Shown piece by piece: positions 11,011 through 22,164 of a stretch of DNA of 64,000 nucleotides (positions within the stretch are counted from its first letter, which is position 1; the number at the start of each line of letters is the position of its first letter). Source of the stretch: Sordariomycetes sp. S80-01Y (lineage: Eukaryota; Ascomycota; Sordariomycetes). The stretch covers positions 581,598-645,597 of the forward strand of contig JAXQJY010000019.1 in assembly GCA_037042185.1 (NCBI GenBank), written 5' to 3'. The notes below the pieces were generated by a model. The model was not told the DNA's origin, did no database searches, and saw nothing but the letters and a program-made list of their open reading frames with translations. The translations under genes and the position numbers were made by a program.

Positions 11011-11999
11011 CTAAGTGGTAGAGTTGATAGCTTCCCCAGCTGCGTCGGCGGCCGCAGCGCCCTCTCCGATGAGTTTGAGCACGGAGTCGAGGATGCTGTT
11101 GCCAGTAGTCGGAGCGTCTGCGCCAGCGTCACCACCAGCTTCTCCTCCAGCGCCGCCTCCGGCACCGTCTCCGGCACCCGCTCCTGCAACAGGAACAAAG
11201 ACAGCCCACTCTCCGTTCAAGTCGGTGACAGTGAGGGTCAGCTCATTCTCCTCGACTTCGAACTCGAGCTCGCCGATGGTGTCATCGATGATGAATGTGT
11301 CGGTAGCGACGTCAAGCTTGCCGACCTTACCCTGGCTGATGTCGAGTGTGTCTGGGGACTTCAGTCAGCCTCCGCTTCCAACTTGGCTTCCAATCAACTT
11401 ACTGTCGGCGTTCAGGATGTAATCAATCTTTTGCAGAGTAGCACCAGTTGAGTCGTCGGTGAGAGAGACGACGAAGGAGTTGTTTTCGAGATGCTCGAAG
11501 CCTGCGGGAGGAGCAGCGGGATTGGCGTTCGTGGAGACGGTAAGAGTGTTTCCAACAGTGTTCTGGAACTCTGTTTCGAACACGCCGTTGACCTGCAGCG
11601 AGTCATCAGCTACACACATCGGACGAAATATGGGCACAGTATACTTACGCCTGGGGGGAACAGGGTGTCCTGCTTGATGTCGCCGCCCTCGAGAGCAACA
11701 GCTTCGTCGAACTGAGCCTCTATCTCAACCTCATTCTCGGCCTCCTCGCCTTCCTCGCCCTCACCGCCTTCCTCACCACCTGCACCTTCGCCGGCACCCT
11801 CACCGGCACCCTCGCCGGCACCCTCACCAGCGCCTTCGCCGGCGCCCTCACCCACGGCACCTTCGGCCCCGCCAACCATCCCACCCTCCTGGACGGCGTT
11901 AAAGACGCTGACGCTATCCTCATCCCTCTGACGCAGAAGAGGGAAGGCGAGGCCGGCAGAGAGCTGCAGGCAAACAGCGATGACATTGGAAGATTTCAT
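11011..11999 (-). CDS. secreted protein with Gly/Ala/Glu-rich repeats
   Basis: Exons 11999-11649, 11592-11403 and 11351-11011 on the minus strand give 293 aa; introns are 56 and 50 bp with gtaagt donors and cag acceptors. The N-terminus is a signal peptide (cleavage near ..LSAGLAFP). Residues ~40-85 are an acidic GEGA repeat encoded by a 12-bp minisatellite. The middle ~140 residues are a folded, Thr/Val/Asp-rich, beta-looking domain (NNSFVVSLTDDSTGATLQ). A second Gly/Ala-rich stretch (GAGAGDGAGGGAGGEAGG) follows, then an amphipathic Ala-rich tail. This layout suggests a cell-wall or extracellular matrix protein. I do not recognise the central domain. No GPI-type hydrophobic tail is visible. 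Confidence 0.75.
11783..11854. repeat. 12-bp coding minisatellite (six units)
   Basis: Six tandem 12-bp units of the form caccctcrccgg on the plus strand lie inside the secreted-protein gene and encode alternating Gly-Glu-Gly-Ala on the minus strand. Unit length is a multiple of three, so copy-number change would keep frame. Confidence 0.8.
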
Positions 12000-13707
12000 T
12001 GTGACGGTTCGGTGGAAGGACTGAATGTATGATAGCAAAGGTCGAAACGAATGATATAAATGATCGTGATCCGGCACGGAAATGAAGTATATACGGACGG
12101 AAAGAAACTTCAGGGGCAAATCTCCAGGACTTGTTCGGATGGCGGATGAGTGGGGAGAGGCAAAATGGTTTTGGGCACTCGCAGCACCTCTTATACTTTC
12201 TTCGTCTGACCATCAAGAAAAGTTCCGTTAAGCTTAAGATGCTTAACTATGCTTAATGAGCTAAAATGCCAAGGGGCGCGAAACTCTTCACGTGTTCGAG
12301 ATCCGAGACGCCCTTCGGAATCTGTCTCGGTTGATGGCCGTGACTGCGCGGTAATGGCCGGCTCCATCCTTATTCCGATCTTGGCGTTTGATGTATTTAT
12401 ACTTGTACCTAACTTCCGGTGAGAGTGAGGGGTGAAACTACAGGTCGTGGTTAGGGGACTTTTGAGAGGAGGTGTTTGTCCTAGGGGCTGGGGTTGACGA
12501 TACCATAACAGTTTCAGCGCAAGCCCCTCGGCAAGAACCCCGAGTTTCATTGCAAATCCGGGGGAGCTTAACCTCGTCCGGCTAAAATCTCCTCGTGGGC
12601 TTCTGGATTGTTATTTATAGGTCGCGCTCCTGGTTTGCTTGTCTCATACCAGCTTCACAAAACCCGACGGGGTAGTGAGAGCAGGGTTCTGTTGCCAGTA
12701 GCCGTTGACCTTGGCGCGGCCGGCACCAGAACCCGCTCCCTGATTGAACAACTATACTATTTGCATGGACTAATTTTATGGTCGGGTCGGACATAGATTT
12801 CAACATCACCAGCGCCTGTCCGGGGGGCGCGCCGAGGTGACTCCTCATTCGTGAGGGCGGCCAGGCATCGGCCCCCTCCAACATGAAGGGCGTTTTCCTC
12901 TCAAGAACCCCGGAGCATTTCAAAATCCACAAGACTCTCAAGATCGTATAGAAATGTGCTAATTCTTTATATGTATCCATAAAATGACGCTCCGGAATCC
13001 CGCGAATACGTGCATCACAGCAGCCTTCCACCACTACCGAGCAGCTTCTCCTCGACTTTGGTTCGGTACTTGGGAAGACGAGCGTTCACGTAGTAACGTG
13101 ACAGTTCCCTTAACGAGTTATCGGAAACTAAGGTACCGGATTGCCTTTGTGGAGGGCGGGCTGTTGCACTCCTCCTCCACCTCCTCCGTCGGGTATGGCA
13201 ATGTCTATATATAACATCACCAGGTGTCGAGGAGTTTCCGGCTTCCATGAGATCCGCGATATGGTCGTTTCGGTCTCGAATCAAGCGCATGCTGTTTAGG
13301 TTCGGGTGAAAGGAGGTCCAGTCATGCCATCTCAGAATGTGTGTCATGACGAGTCAACCGGTGAGTTCATTCTGCTGTACCAAGCTGCGATCTGCAAAAG
13401 CCGTTGAGCTCTGTGAGGTATGGTGGCTGCAGGATACCCCCACGCTTTACAGTCAAACTTTGAAATGTCAGGAACAAGGTGTAAGCACTCCAGCACTTCG
13501 ATAATGAACGATGGGGCCTTTCTACTTTGCACCAGCGGTAGCAGCTCCGTCAACTTCAAACTTTGGGCCGTAAAATCACAGGTTCAAGGCGCGGTAAGCT
13601 CTGGTCAGGTCTTGATATCATCTCTCATTTCAGACTACTATACAGCAGCGCTACATCAACCACCCAACGCCACGCTCGCCACACACAAAACACAACACCA
13701 AACACTC
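12000..13707. other. 1.7-kb intergenic region
   Basis: Upstream of the leftward secreted-protein gene and downstream of the leftward M28 peptidase gene. Frames here are short, lack homology that I recognise and have non-coding composition. No RNA gene seen. Confidence 0.45.
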
Positions 13708-15225
13708 TTAGTGGGGCACGCCGCCACCGCAGGGACCAACGTGGAGGTTGCCGTGCTTGTGGTCGTGGACGCCAGACCTGGCGAAGAACTGGGCGCGGTC
13801 GGCGGCCCACCTCCTCTTGGTCAAGTCGACGGGCTCGAGGCTGTCGAAGCTCATGGCGTACTTGGCAACCGAGTTGGCGATGCTCTTGGTGTTGAGCAGG
13901 TAAGCCTCGTGGTTCAGGTTGTTGATGTCGTCGCCGACCAGGTGGTAGTTGACATCAAACGAGACGCCGGCCTCGCCACCGAACAGCTCGGCCTCCTTCT
14001 CGGTCTTGACAACCTCGGCACCGGTGAACAGACCACCAGAAGCAATACCGTTCTCGATGAAAGCAGCGTAGTCGGAGCGGCCGGAGAAGTCAGTGGGGAC
14101 GTGGGCAGCGCCGTTGGCATCGTAGAAGTCCTCGAACTCCTTCTCGATCTGAGCAGATCCAGGTGGGCCGGTCAGGTTGAAGGCCGAGCCGTCGCCGTCG
14201 TAGATGCCGTACATGTAGTTGGGCGAGGCGATCATGTCGAAGTTGAGATAGGCGCGCATCTTAGCGAGCTCGACGTCGGACGTGTTGAGCTGCTTGACGT
14301 AGTAGTAGGATCCGAGCTTGCCGTACTCCTCGGCGCCCCAGAAGGCGAAGCGGACGGCGTTCTTGATCTTGAAGTGAGAGAGGGCCTCAGCAACACGGAG
14401 CACACCGACGGTGCCAGAGCCGTCATCGTTGATGCCGGGACCCGCGACGACGGAGTCCGAGTGGCCGCCCAGGATGAGGACGTTGTCGTGGTCACCGCCC
14501 TTGGTCTCGGCAATGACGTTGTAGTTGACACGCTCCTCGACGGTGGCATCAACAACGAGGTCAGCGGTGACATCGCCAGCCTCGAGCTTCTCCAGGATGG
14601 GAGCAGCATCTTCCTGGCTGATACCCAGAACGGGGGCATATTCCAGGAAAGGAGCGCCGAGGGTACCAGAGATGGACCCAGGGACATTGTTGTAGATGAT
14701 GGCGCCGGCAGCGCCCGCGGACTTTGCGTTGACCGCCTTGGAACCGAAGGAGCAGGTACCACGGCTGATGAAGGCGATGTTGCCCTCCACCTCAGCAGGG
14801 AAATCTTCGACCTCGCAGCCCAGGTTGTTGACCTTGATCAAGGGCCCAGAGACCTCGCCACCGGGAGTATATGTCATCGGGTCTGTGGGGATGTCCTCTC
14901 CGTCGACCGTAAAGGTGCCATCCGCCTCAGCGAAGATCTCGGTGAAGGGCTGCTTCACGACATCGAAGTAGTCGAGGCTGTCGAGGGTGTCGTACAGCCA
15001 GTCAACCGTCGCGTTGTGGCCGCCAGAGCCGAAGGCGCGGTTGCCACCGTGCTCGTCGGCGAAGTCTTGCAGCTTCTGGGATCCGGCGAGGAGCGAATCG
15101 AGGTTGATGAGCTTCTGGAGCTTCTCCGAGGTGACGAAACCGCCGGTGCAGTTCTCCTTGAAGATCTTGGCGCTGCTGAGGGCGGGCAGCGCGAGGGCCG
15201 CGGCGACGGAGGCGGTGGTCTTCAT
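13708..15225 (-). CDS. secreted M28 family aminopeptidase with PA domain (Lap2/aminopeptidase Y type)
   Basis: An uninterrupted 505-aa frame; the ATG at 15225 starts a clear signal peptide (MKTTASVAAALALPALSSA). A protease-associated (PA) domain sits at about 120-225 and an M28 zinc-peptidase domain at about 230-470. The expected metal ligands are visible: H255 in GGHSDS, D267 in NDDGSG, E299/E300 in WGAEE, D330 in NFD and a late His in YHLVGDD. Length matches secreted fungal leucine aminopeptidase 2 and vacuolar aminopeptidase Y (~490-510 aa). It should remove N-terminal residues from peptides outside the cell or in the vacuole. The last ~20 residues are His/Gly-rich, which is unusual and could bind metal. 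The opposite strand carries a long open frame that I treat as a shadow. Confidence 0.93.
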   Translation of the reverse strand: MKTTASVAAALALPALSSAKIFKENCTGGFVTSEKLQKLINLDSLLAGSQKLQDFADEHGGNRAFGSGGHNATVDWLYDTLDSLDYFDVVKQPFTEIFAEADGTFTVDGEDIPTDPMTYTPGGEVSGPLIKVNNLGCEVEDFPAEVEGNIAFISRGTCSFGSKAVNAKSAGAAGAIIYNNVPGSISGTLGAPFLEYAPVLGISQEDAAPILEKLEAGDVTADLVVDATVEERVNYNVIAETKGGDHDNVLILGGHSDSVVAGPGINDDGSGTVGVLRVAEALSHFKIKNAVRFAFWGAEEYGKLGSYYYVKQLNTSDVELAKMRAYLNFDMIASPNYMYGIYDGDGSAFNLTGPPGSAQIEKEFEDFYDANGAAHVPTDFSGRSDYAAFIENGIASGGLFTGAEVVKTEKEAELFGGEAGVSFDVNYHLVGDDINNLNHEAYLLNTKSIANSVAKYAMSFDSLEPVDLTKRRWAADRAQFFARSGVHDHKHGNLHVGPCGGGVPH

Positions 15226-17562
15226 CTTGGCAGCAGTGAAGATGCAGAAGAAAACAATGAAGCGGCGAGGGTTGGGGAGCAGGAAGGGCGAGAGGAGTGG
15301 GAGGGAGGACTGGAATGCCCGGTCCTTTTGTTCGCTTCTCACCACCCCAGCTCCGAAGATCCTCTGATCATATCACAGACGAGTCAAATGTCGAGCTCCC
15401 GTGTTATCTTCAAGGCAGCTGCCGGTATCAGTCAGTGTCCCGCGATATGGATCTGGGCGAGCATCCAATCGCCAGCTTCAATCCAGGGATCCCCGGTGGG
15501 TATCCCTCCGCCCCAAGAACCGATGCGCAAGGGGAACTGCCCTTTTTGGAAATGGAGCAGGGGACTTCTGTGCGGGGGGCGCGAGCGCGAGTTTATCAGT
15601 GATTAAGTATTGGCGGCGACAGAAAAGAGCCTTTGCTGGTAGGGTGTTTCGAGCAGCGGCTGAGCACCCGTTATTGTGTCTGCTCATGGACGGGCTGGCC
15701 GAGGTGGACTTTTGAAGGCAAGATCCGCATGCTTCGATTGCAGCAAACATGAAAGTCCATCCAATGATGCTGCTCAATTCACGCCCGTCTGGCTTGGTGC
15801 CCGGCTTCACGGCATGTAACGCGGAGCCCGTAGTGCCGTAAGGGCAGGTTGTAACATCGTGGCGTCGACCATGTGCTTGGGTGCGTCTGGAAGCCCAGAT
15901 CGAAGGAAGTTGTCCATTCCTGCTTGGGCTGTGTTCGCATGTGAAGCTGTAGAGTCTTGCGCCAGGACAAAAGCTCCGTGGGACTTGGTGAGGCGCCAAT
16001 CGGGACGGCTGTGATGCCACGACCCCTCAATACTTTTGATCTTGTGCTGGTCATCGATCTAGATAACACTCGAAGGCGTCGGCCTTTGCCGGTGGCTTGC
16101 GGCCGCTAGGGTGGCAAACAGCGGCACTTGGCCTGCCATTCTCCATCAATCATACACAGTTTCTGTAGGCCATGTGTATGAGACGCCACATAGCTTTTTT
16201 GTTTCTCTCAAAGAGATGGGTACGAAAGCTTCGCAGAGTTGGAGCGCGAGTATTTATGTTAATTGGGACAGCACCAACAGCATCGTGATCGACTATAACA
16301 TTGGGTAAGGTATTACCATCTGCCTCCTCTCTGATGGCTGATTTAATTCCAATTCCAACACCGTGCCAAATCTGATTGACCTTCACGAACAAGGATTTAG
16401 GCTGTAGCTGCAACAACCGAGAGAGTTCACGGTGGTGATGCAGGGTAGCCTATGTCCACCACAACACATATCCGTCTCGGATCTGTCAAGCTCCGGGTTA
16501 CACCCTTGGCGGACCGCCAGCGCGGGGAAGAACATGAATAGTAACAAGGCAGATTTGATGCCTCATTGACTGTGGACTCTAAATCTTCCACTGCTTTAGT
16601 GGAAGCTTGGTCGGCGTGCCGCAATTTCTGATAGTCTTACCGTAACGTGAAGCGGTGTGACATCGACCGCCAAGATGAATCCTGATCCTACGTGCGAAGG
16701 AGGCATCCCATTATGTGGCTAGTTTGCCTGTTCGCTAGCTTGAAAAGGCACGACACTATCGTGCACCTTCAACTCCATATATCGCGGCGTAGCATCCAGC
16801 CTCTCTCGGCCGACACCAGCTCTGGTCGCGGGATTGGCTGTATGTCCACCGCGGGCCGATCCACTCACTGCAGCTGTCTTCTGGACGCTAGGGCATTCTT
16901 CAGACTCGAAAAGAGTTGGGCTTGCTCCTAGTATAAATATCATACTGGCTGTAATCTTTGGAACAGCAAAAAGTGCGTTGAGTCCAGTATCACTTGTGGC
17001 GTCACCTTTCTAACCCGACTCAACGCCGACAGCGCCGCGTGATACCGACGCTGTCTTCCCTCACTAAGCTGGGACCATGTAGCGTGATCGGGTCCAACAC
17101 GCCACCGAGCCACCGGAACTCGATCCACCTTATCAATCTGGCCATCTTACCCGAGATCTGACCAGAAATACGGCAGCCGCTCACATCCAGGCTCTTCATT
17201 GAAACGCAGCTCGCCATGAAGTGATCGTCGTCGGGCATGAAGGTCCGAAAGCAAAAATCGTACGACTTCTTCCCGGTCCAGTGTGCCCTCCACTTTTGCC
17301 AACGACAGACGTACCAGAACGTCGACTCCGGTCGTACGAGAATCCGGAGAGCTGGAAGAGCCTTGCCTGATTGAGAATGAGCGTGTTTCCTTTCTCCGCA
17401 AATGGGACTTCAAGGTGGAGGTGATGGTCGAAGTAGGGGGGACAGCTGGTGCTTTAAGCAGATCGCTCCAGCCAACTTCTTCGCTTGGCCTTCTTCGTCA
17501 TCCTCTCAATATCTATCGAAGGTCTAATTGGTACTCTGATTTCAGTTTTTAGATCTGTCCCG
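15226..17562. other. 2.3-kb intergenic region
   Basis: Lies between the divergently transcribed M28 peptidase and ERG3-like genes, so it holds both promoters. All frames are short and unconvincing. No RNA gene, tandem repeat or transposon remnant was recognised. Confidence 0.45.
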
Positions 17563-18710
17563 ATGGACATCGTGCTAGAGGTCACCGACCAGTTCTTGGC
17601 AGACCGTTTCTACGCCTGGGCGCTCCCAGGTCGGGAGTACGTTTTCGATAGCTACCAAGGTCTTGGAAATGGCACAGAGATATCGCGTCAATCATGGTCC
17701 TACGAGCCGAGCACACATCTTTTCTACCTCGAGCCTACCGAGGCTGCTTACCGGAGCATTTGGGCAAGAGACAATATCTGGCGCCAAACTTTGACCCTAT
17801 TCCTGCTGGGCTGGTGAGTTCCAGCAAACACAACCCCTCCCCGTGGAAATTTGTTTCTGATCCCACGGACTTTCAGGTTCTTTGCTCTAGTTAACTATCT
17901 TTTCTTCGCGACCCTTTCATATATCTTCGTCTTCGACAAAACCACGTTCAAGCACCCCAAGTTCCTAAAGAATCAGATCCGACAGGAGATTCGACAGGCC
18001 CTCGTAGCCCTACCGGGCATGTCGGTGCTGACTTGTCTGGCCTTCCTTCTCGAGGTCCGCGGGTACACCAAGCTCTACGATCGCACCGAAGAGGGCCCCG
18101 GGCGATGGTACGACTACGCCCAGCTTGGATTCTTCGTGCTCTTTACAGACTTTTTGATCTACTGGATCCACCGCGCTCTGCACCATCCGCTGATATACAA
18201 GAAACTGCACAAACCGCACCACAGGTGGATCATGCCGACGCCGTATGCTAGCTATGCATTCCATCCACTGGACGGTTTCTCGCAGAGTGCGCCGTACCAT
18301 TTGTATCCGATGCTGTTTCCCATGCACAAGCTGGTATTTCTGAGTGCCTTCATGTTCGTCAACCTATGGGCCATACTGATACATGACGGGGAGTACGTCT
18401 CGGATAACCCCGTCATTAATGGCTCGGCTTGCCACGCTGCGCATCACCTTTACTTCAAGTAAGCCAGAGCAAAACGTTGGAAGACTTGTCCGAACTAAAA
18501 GGTTATAGTTACAACTACGGCCAATTCCTGACCATTTGGGATCGTATCGGAGGAAGCTACCGCAAGCCAGAAGCTGAGTGGTTCAACAAGCAGACCAAGA
18601 TGTCTAAGTCGACGTGGCAGTCCGACATCAAAGAAATGGAGAAGATTCAGAAGACGGTTGAAGATGACGATGACCGCACCTATTCAGGGGCTACGAAGAA
18701 GACCATCTGA
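17563..18710 (+). CDS. ERG3: sterol C-5 desaturase
   Basis: Exons 17563-17813, 17877-18458 and 18509-18710 join in frame to 344 aa; introns are 63 and 50 bp. The protein belongs to the fatty-acid-hydroxylase/sterol-desaturase family. The three di-iron His boxes are present: HRALHH, HKPHH and HAAHH, the last directly before the second splice (reading on as HLYFNYNYGQF). Hydrophobic segments at about 80-105, 135-160, 175-195 and 250-275 fit an ER membrane enzyme. Known ERG3 enzymes put the C5-6 double bond into episterol on the way to ergosterol. The ~60-residue extension before the first membrane segment is normal for the family. Filamentous fungi often carry paralogues, so this may be one of two or three. 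Confidence 0.93.
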
Positions 18711-18785
18711 ACTTCATTTGGGACACAAAGATGAGACTCAAGGAGCAATCATAGTAATTACATAAAGCGCTGCATTCTGCATATA

Positions 18786-20864
18786 TTACAAGGCCTGGGT
18801 CCGCTTTTGCGCCCTCTGGCAAATCCTTTCGCTAGTCTGCCATATTGCATAGACAACGTACAGCATTGCTGTGAGCAAAGAGGCACCGGCAATATGAGAA
18901 GGGAAGACTATACTGTACTTCCCCGAGGAGCCATACCCTGAATCCTTAGGATCACTTCCCGGCTTGTGCCAGTCTGTCGTGAACCGAGAATCTGGAAGCC
19001 ATAGGGAAAACCAGAATACGGCAACCGTGTATCCTATCATGAAAAATGTGGAAAACATAAACTGCAGCCATTGCCGTCCGAGTGGCTTTTCCTTTTTCTT
19101 GAACCACCAATCCAAGCCCATACCGAGCATGATGGCAAACATCGTGCTCTGCGGTATGCCCAGAATGACAAACCAGATGCCTCCGAGTTCGGTGACCCAG
19201 AATCGCCAAGGTGTAGATTGCGGTCGCATGTGTCCAAATATGGAGAAGAGAACGCCCGCCGCAATGCCAGGAAGATAGAAGAAAGCGAAGAAGATCGGCC
19301 CGACACAGGGAGGCATCCATTTTGCGGCATAGTAATCATGATCAGTCCAACTTTGCGGTGAAATGTCCATGGTAGCGAGCCTGCTGATTTGTGACCTAGC
19401 CAGAGGTCGAGTTATGTCGTTGGGGCGTTTGTTCAGGGCCCGAGAAGACTCATTATCAGACCCTATCTCCATAGTCCCGACGACTGACGGACTCGGGATC
19501 TTCTGAGTTTTTGACAGGAAGAGGCCGAAGGTGTTGAAGATGGGAGAGATTAGGAGAAGAACCGGGAGAAGCTGCCCAAAAGTCCATTGGTTCTCGTCCT
19601 TGATAACACCAGGAGGCATTTCGTGGAAATTCCGAGCTCCAATGAGGCGGAACGTGCCCCAGATGAGCACCAATCCCAGCCAGTAGACCTCCGCAAGCAT
19701 AGATGTTGCCAGATCCAAGAAGACTCTGATGCTTAGGAAAAAGCTGAGCGCAGGTACGGCGAGCAGTCTGGTGAAGAGATTCTTACCCAACTGCACAGAG
19801 CTTGTCGATGCGTCACCCCATTTCGCAGCCTTGAATAAGGTGTTGCGATAGAGCTGGCTGAGAGGATCGCGGACGCAGCTGTGGATGACCCGAGAGCATG
19901 GCTTGTATAGTTTGATGCTCCTGGTACAGTATCCATACGCTAGCAGACAGACCGAGAAAATCATGCTCTGAGCGGAGCTCGGCCCTGCTATGGCACAATC
20001 TAGGAATTCAAAGCCATATGGCCGGCAGAAGTCAAGGTCGAACATGTTCCGGCGATTGTTCGTCGGGAAGAAGCAGATGGCCGGATCGCCAGGTCGTGCC
20101 GCCGAAAACTCCGCATCTGAGTTCCAGTCAAAGTATCCTGTCGGGATGAGGCCGGCCAAGACCAATACGAAGAGCAAGGTCATGAGCGCAAACCTGACAT
20201 TGCGCTGGACGGGTCGATCCTGGAGATAGAACCGGATGACGGTGAGGCCCGAGAGTTGCGTGACGCAGGCAAACCACGCAAGGTAGGCTATCATCTGCCA
20301 GTGATAGGCGGAGAGGTGGCTGGTAGCGCATTTGAGCGACAGGAATCCGCTGGTTATGATGGCGAGGCCGGTGAGGATCTGAGCGTCGCACATGTGGAGG
20401 ATGGACTGTGATGGTTAGCATGAGAAGTTCTCTTTGAGTTGAGGAACACATGCCAGGCTCAGGACTTCTTCCCAGTCGGTGTCGAGAGACGAGAAGGGGC
20501 TCCAGCCTCTGAAGACCATGTTCAACACCGACTTCACGCCGCGGATGACCATCATGTCAATCTGATTGAGCCGCCTCGGATGCAGCAGCACTTCCGCATC
20601 TCTCAGCCGCCCCTCCTCGAACTTTGCTCCCTCAGCCGTGCCATTCTTTGGGTCGTACACCACAAAGTAGTAACATATCAACAAGATGAACACCAGGTAG
20701 CCCGTCGCAACAAAGCCCACGATCACCTGTTGATCTAGTCAGCAGCCGACCGTCGATATGAGCAGAAAGTGTCTTACCCCGAACCCAGAAATATCGCCAA
20801 ATGGCTCAAGCTCGTAGTCCTTGAGGTCACAGTCTGGAAATCCCAGGCTGCAGCTCGAAGACAT
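18786..20864 (-). CDS. polytopic integral membrane protein, Pezizomycotina type
   Basis: Minus-strand exons 20864-20778, 20726-20454 and 20405-18786 join in frame to 659 aa. The first intron (51 bp) is GT-AG. The second (48 bp) appears to be GC-AG: donor gcatgt, branch gctaacc, acceptor cacag, and no in-frame GT donor as good exists. At least eight hydrophobic segments are visible, the first in exon 2 (VIVGFVATGYLVFILLICYY). A cytosolic Ser/Arg-rich loop lies in the middle, near the RPNDITRPLARSQ stretch. It resembles the conserved but uncharacterised fungal membrane proteins found next to many unrelated genes. Function is unknown. The gene is tail-to-tail with ERG3, separated by only ~75 bp. 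Confidence 0.8.
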
Positions 20865-22164
20865 GATGGTTGCCCCAACGGCGCCTTGGCAGGGTCGACG
20901 GCGTTTCAGGCTCGGGTTTTGCGAGCGCGCGCGCAGTGGTCATGAGTGTTCAACCAGGCGCATTGATTGTGTTGATGCCATTGTGCACGGATTTGCGAGC
21001 TGTGCGACGTTTCCTCATCCTCGAAGAAAGGCGTGGCTGTGCTGAGCGCGCCCCTGAAGGATCGTGACTTGGGCTCGAGACCCCTGCTTTAGCGTACGAA
21101 ACAACCCGCTACTGGAGAAGAAGGATGCGATCTACGACGGCGGTCGTAATAACGCGGCCGAGGCACGCAGTGTAGGCTCCGAAAGACTCCACGGCTTTAT
21201 TTGTCCAGGCAACCAGTCGCCACTAATTCGAGGGATGTGACTTGACAAATAGCCAGCATGGATCTAGGTAGCAGTCTGTGGTTCGTGGACGGTGTCTCAG
21301 CCCGACTACGTAAGGTTAAGCTGAGGATGCAGTTTGCACATCAATTGCACTGTAGTCCCACGCCACAGCCGAAGCCTGCTCCGGTACCTTGCATGCTCGT
21401 CTAGCTCGATTTCAATGGAGTATTTGGAGAGCGACGTCTTCAGGGTGCGGAGAATTGCCGACGGCACAGGTGTTGGACTCTGATGACGAGGCATATCGGG
21501 GGAGTACTTACTGGCTTCGCCTGCGGATACGGGTCGAGGTAACACACCGATAAGCTACCCTCGTTACTGATATACTTAGATATAGAAGTTAACAAAGGGT
21601 CGATTTAATGCTTAGCCATCATCCTTGTACATATAAATCAACCTTCCAACTAACATATAGGTCTCGACCAAGTCACTGGGTGCAATCTCGGCTGTAGTTG
21701 CCGGCTTTCCACAACTGCGCGCAGATTCATGAGCCGGGTCCCTGGTAAAAGACTGTCCACCAGACACTTAGCCTCATCCAGCACCCATGTCCTAGATTTA
21801 ACTGCGCAGTGGATAATCATTCAACCACCGATGGCCGCCATCGCAAGACTAAGTTCAATAGCCGAATCCGGACACAGAGCCACGACCGAATTTGCCTTTT
21901 AAGCACCCCCGCAACAGACCAAGTTTTGCGGGGATTCTGGGGAAGCTATGTCACAAAGAGAAATCACGACCGTTGCTCAAAGGATAAACAAGGAACCGAT
22001 TATTAGTATAAATGCCCTCGCTGTAGCACTGCTCAAGATTATAGAACTGGGCGTGGTAAAGGATCTTGCACACGCTGTGTTTTAAGTTGCCTGATCAGCT
22101 TAGATCAAGGTCTGTTTTTGACAATAGCAACTGCGCCATCACGACGTCAGATTATACTATCAGG
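20865..22164. other. 1.3-kb intergenic promoter region
   Basis: Divergent promoters of the membrane-protein gene (left) and the cyclase-family gene (right). A good TATA-type box is noted separately at 22007. No other gene or repeat recognised. Confidence 0.45.
22007..22014 (+). promoter_or_regulatory. TATA-like box of the cyclase-family gene
   Basis: TATAAATG lies 158 bases upstream of the chosen ATG at 22165, a reasonable distance for a fungal core promoter plus 5' UTR. Confidence 0.45.

Noticed and set aside
11011-11999. GEGA-repeat protein as a RiPP precursor
   Set aside because: The repeat lacks KR/RR cleavage sites between units and is far from the UstYa-like gene. It is a low-complexity segment in a larger folded protein.
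13420-15606. 728-codon plus-strand frame opposite the M28 peptidase
   Set aside because: It is the mirror of a high-GC, well-identified gene. Its translation is Val/Gly/Glu-rich, with no recognisable domain or secretory features.
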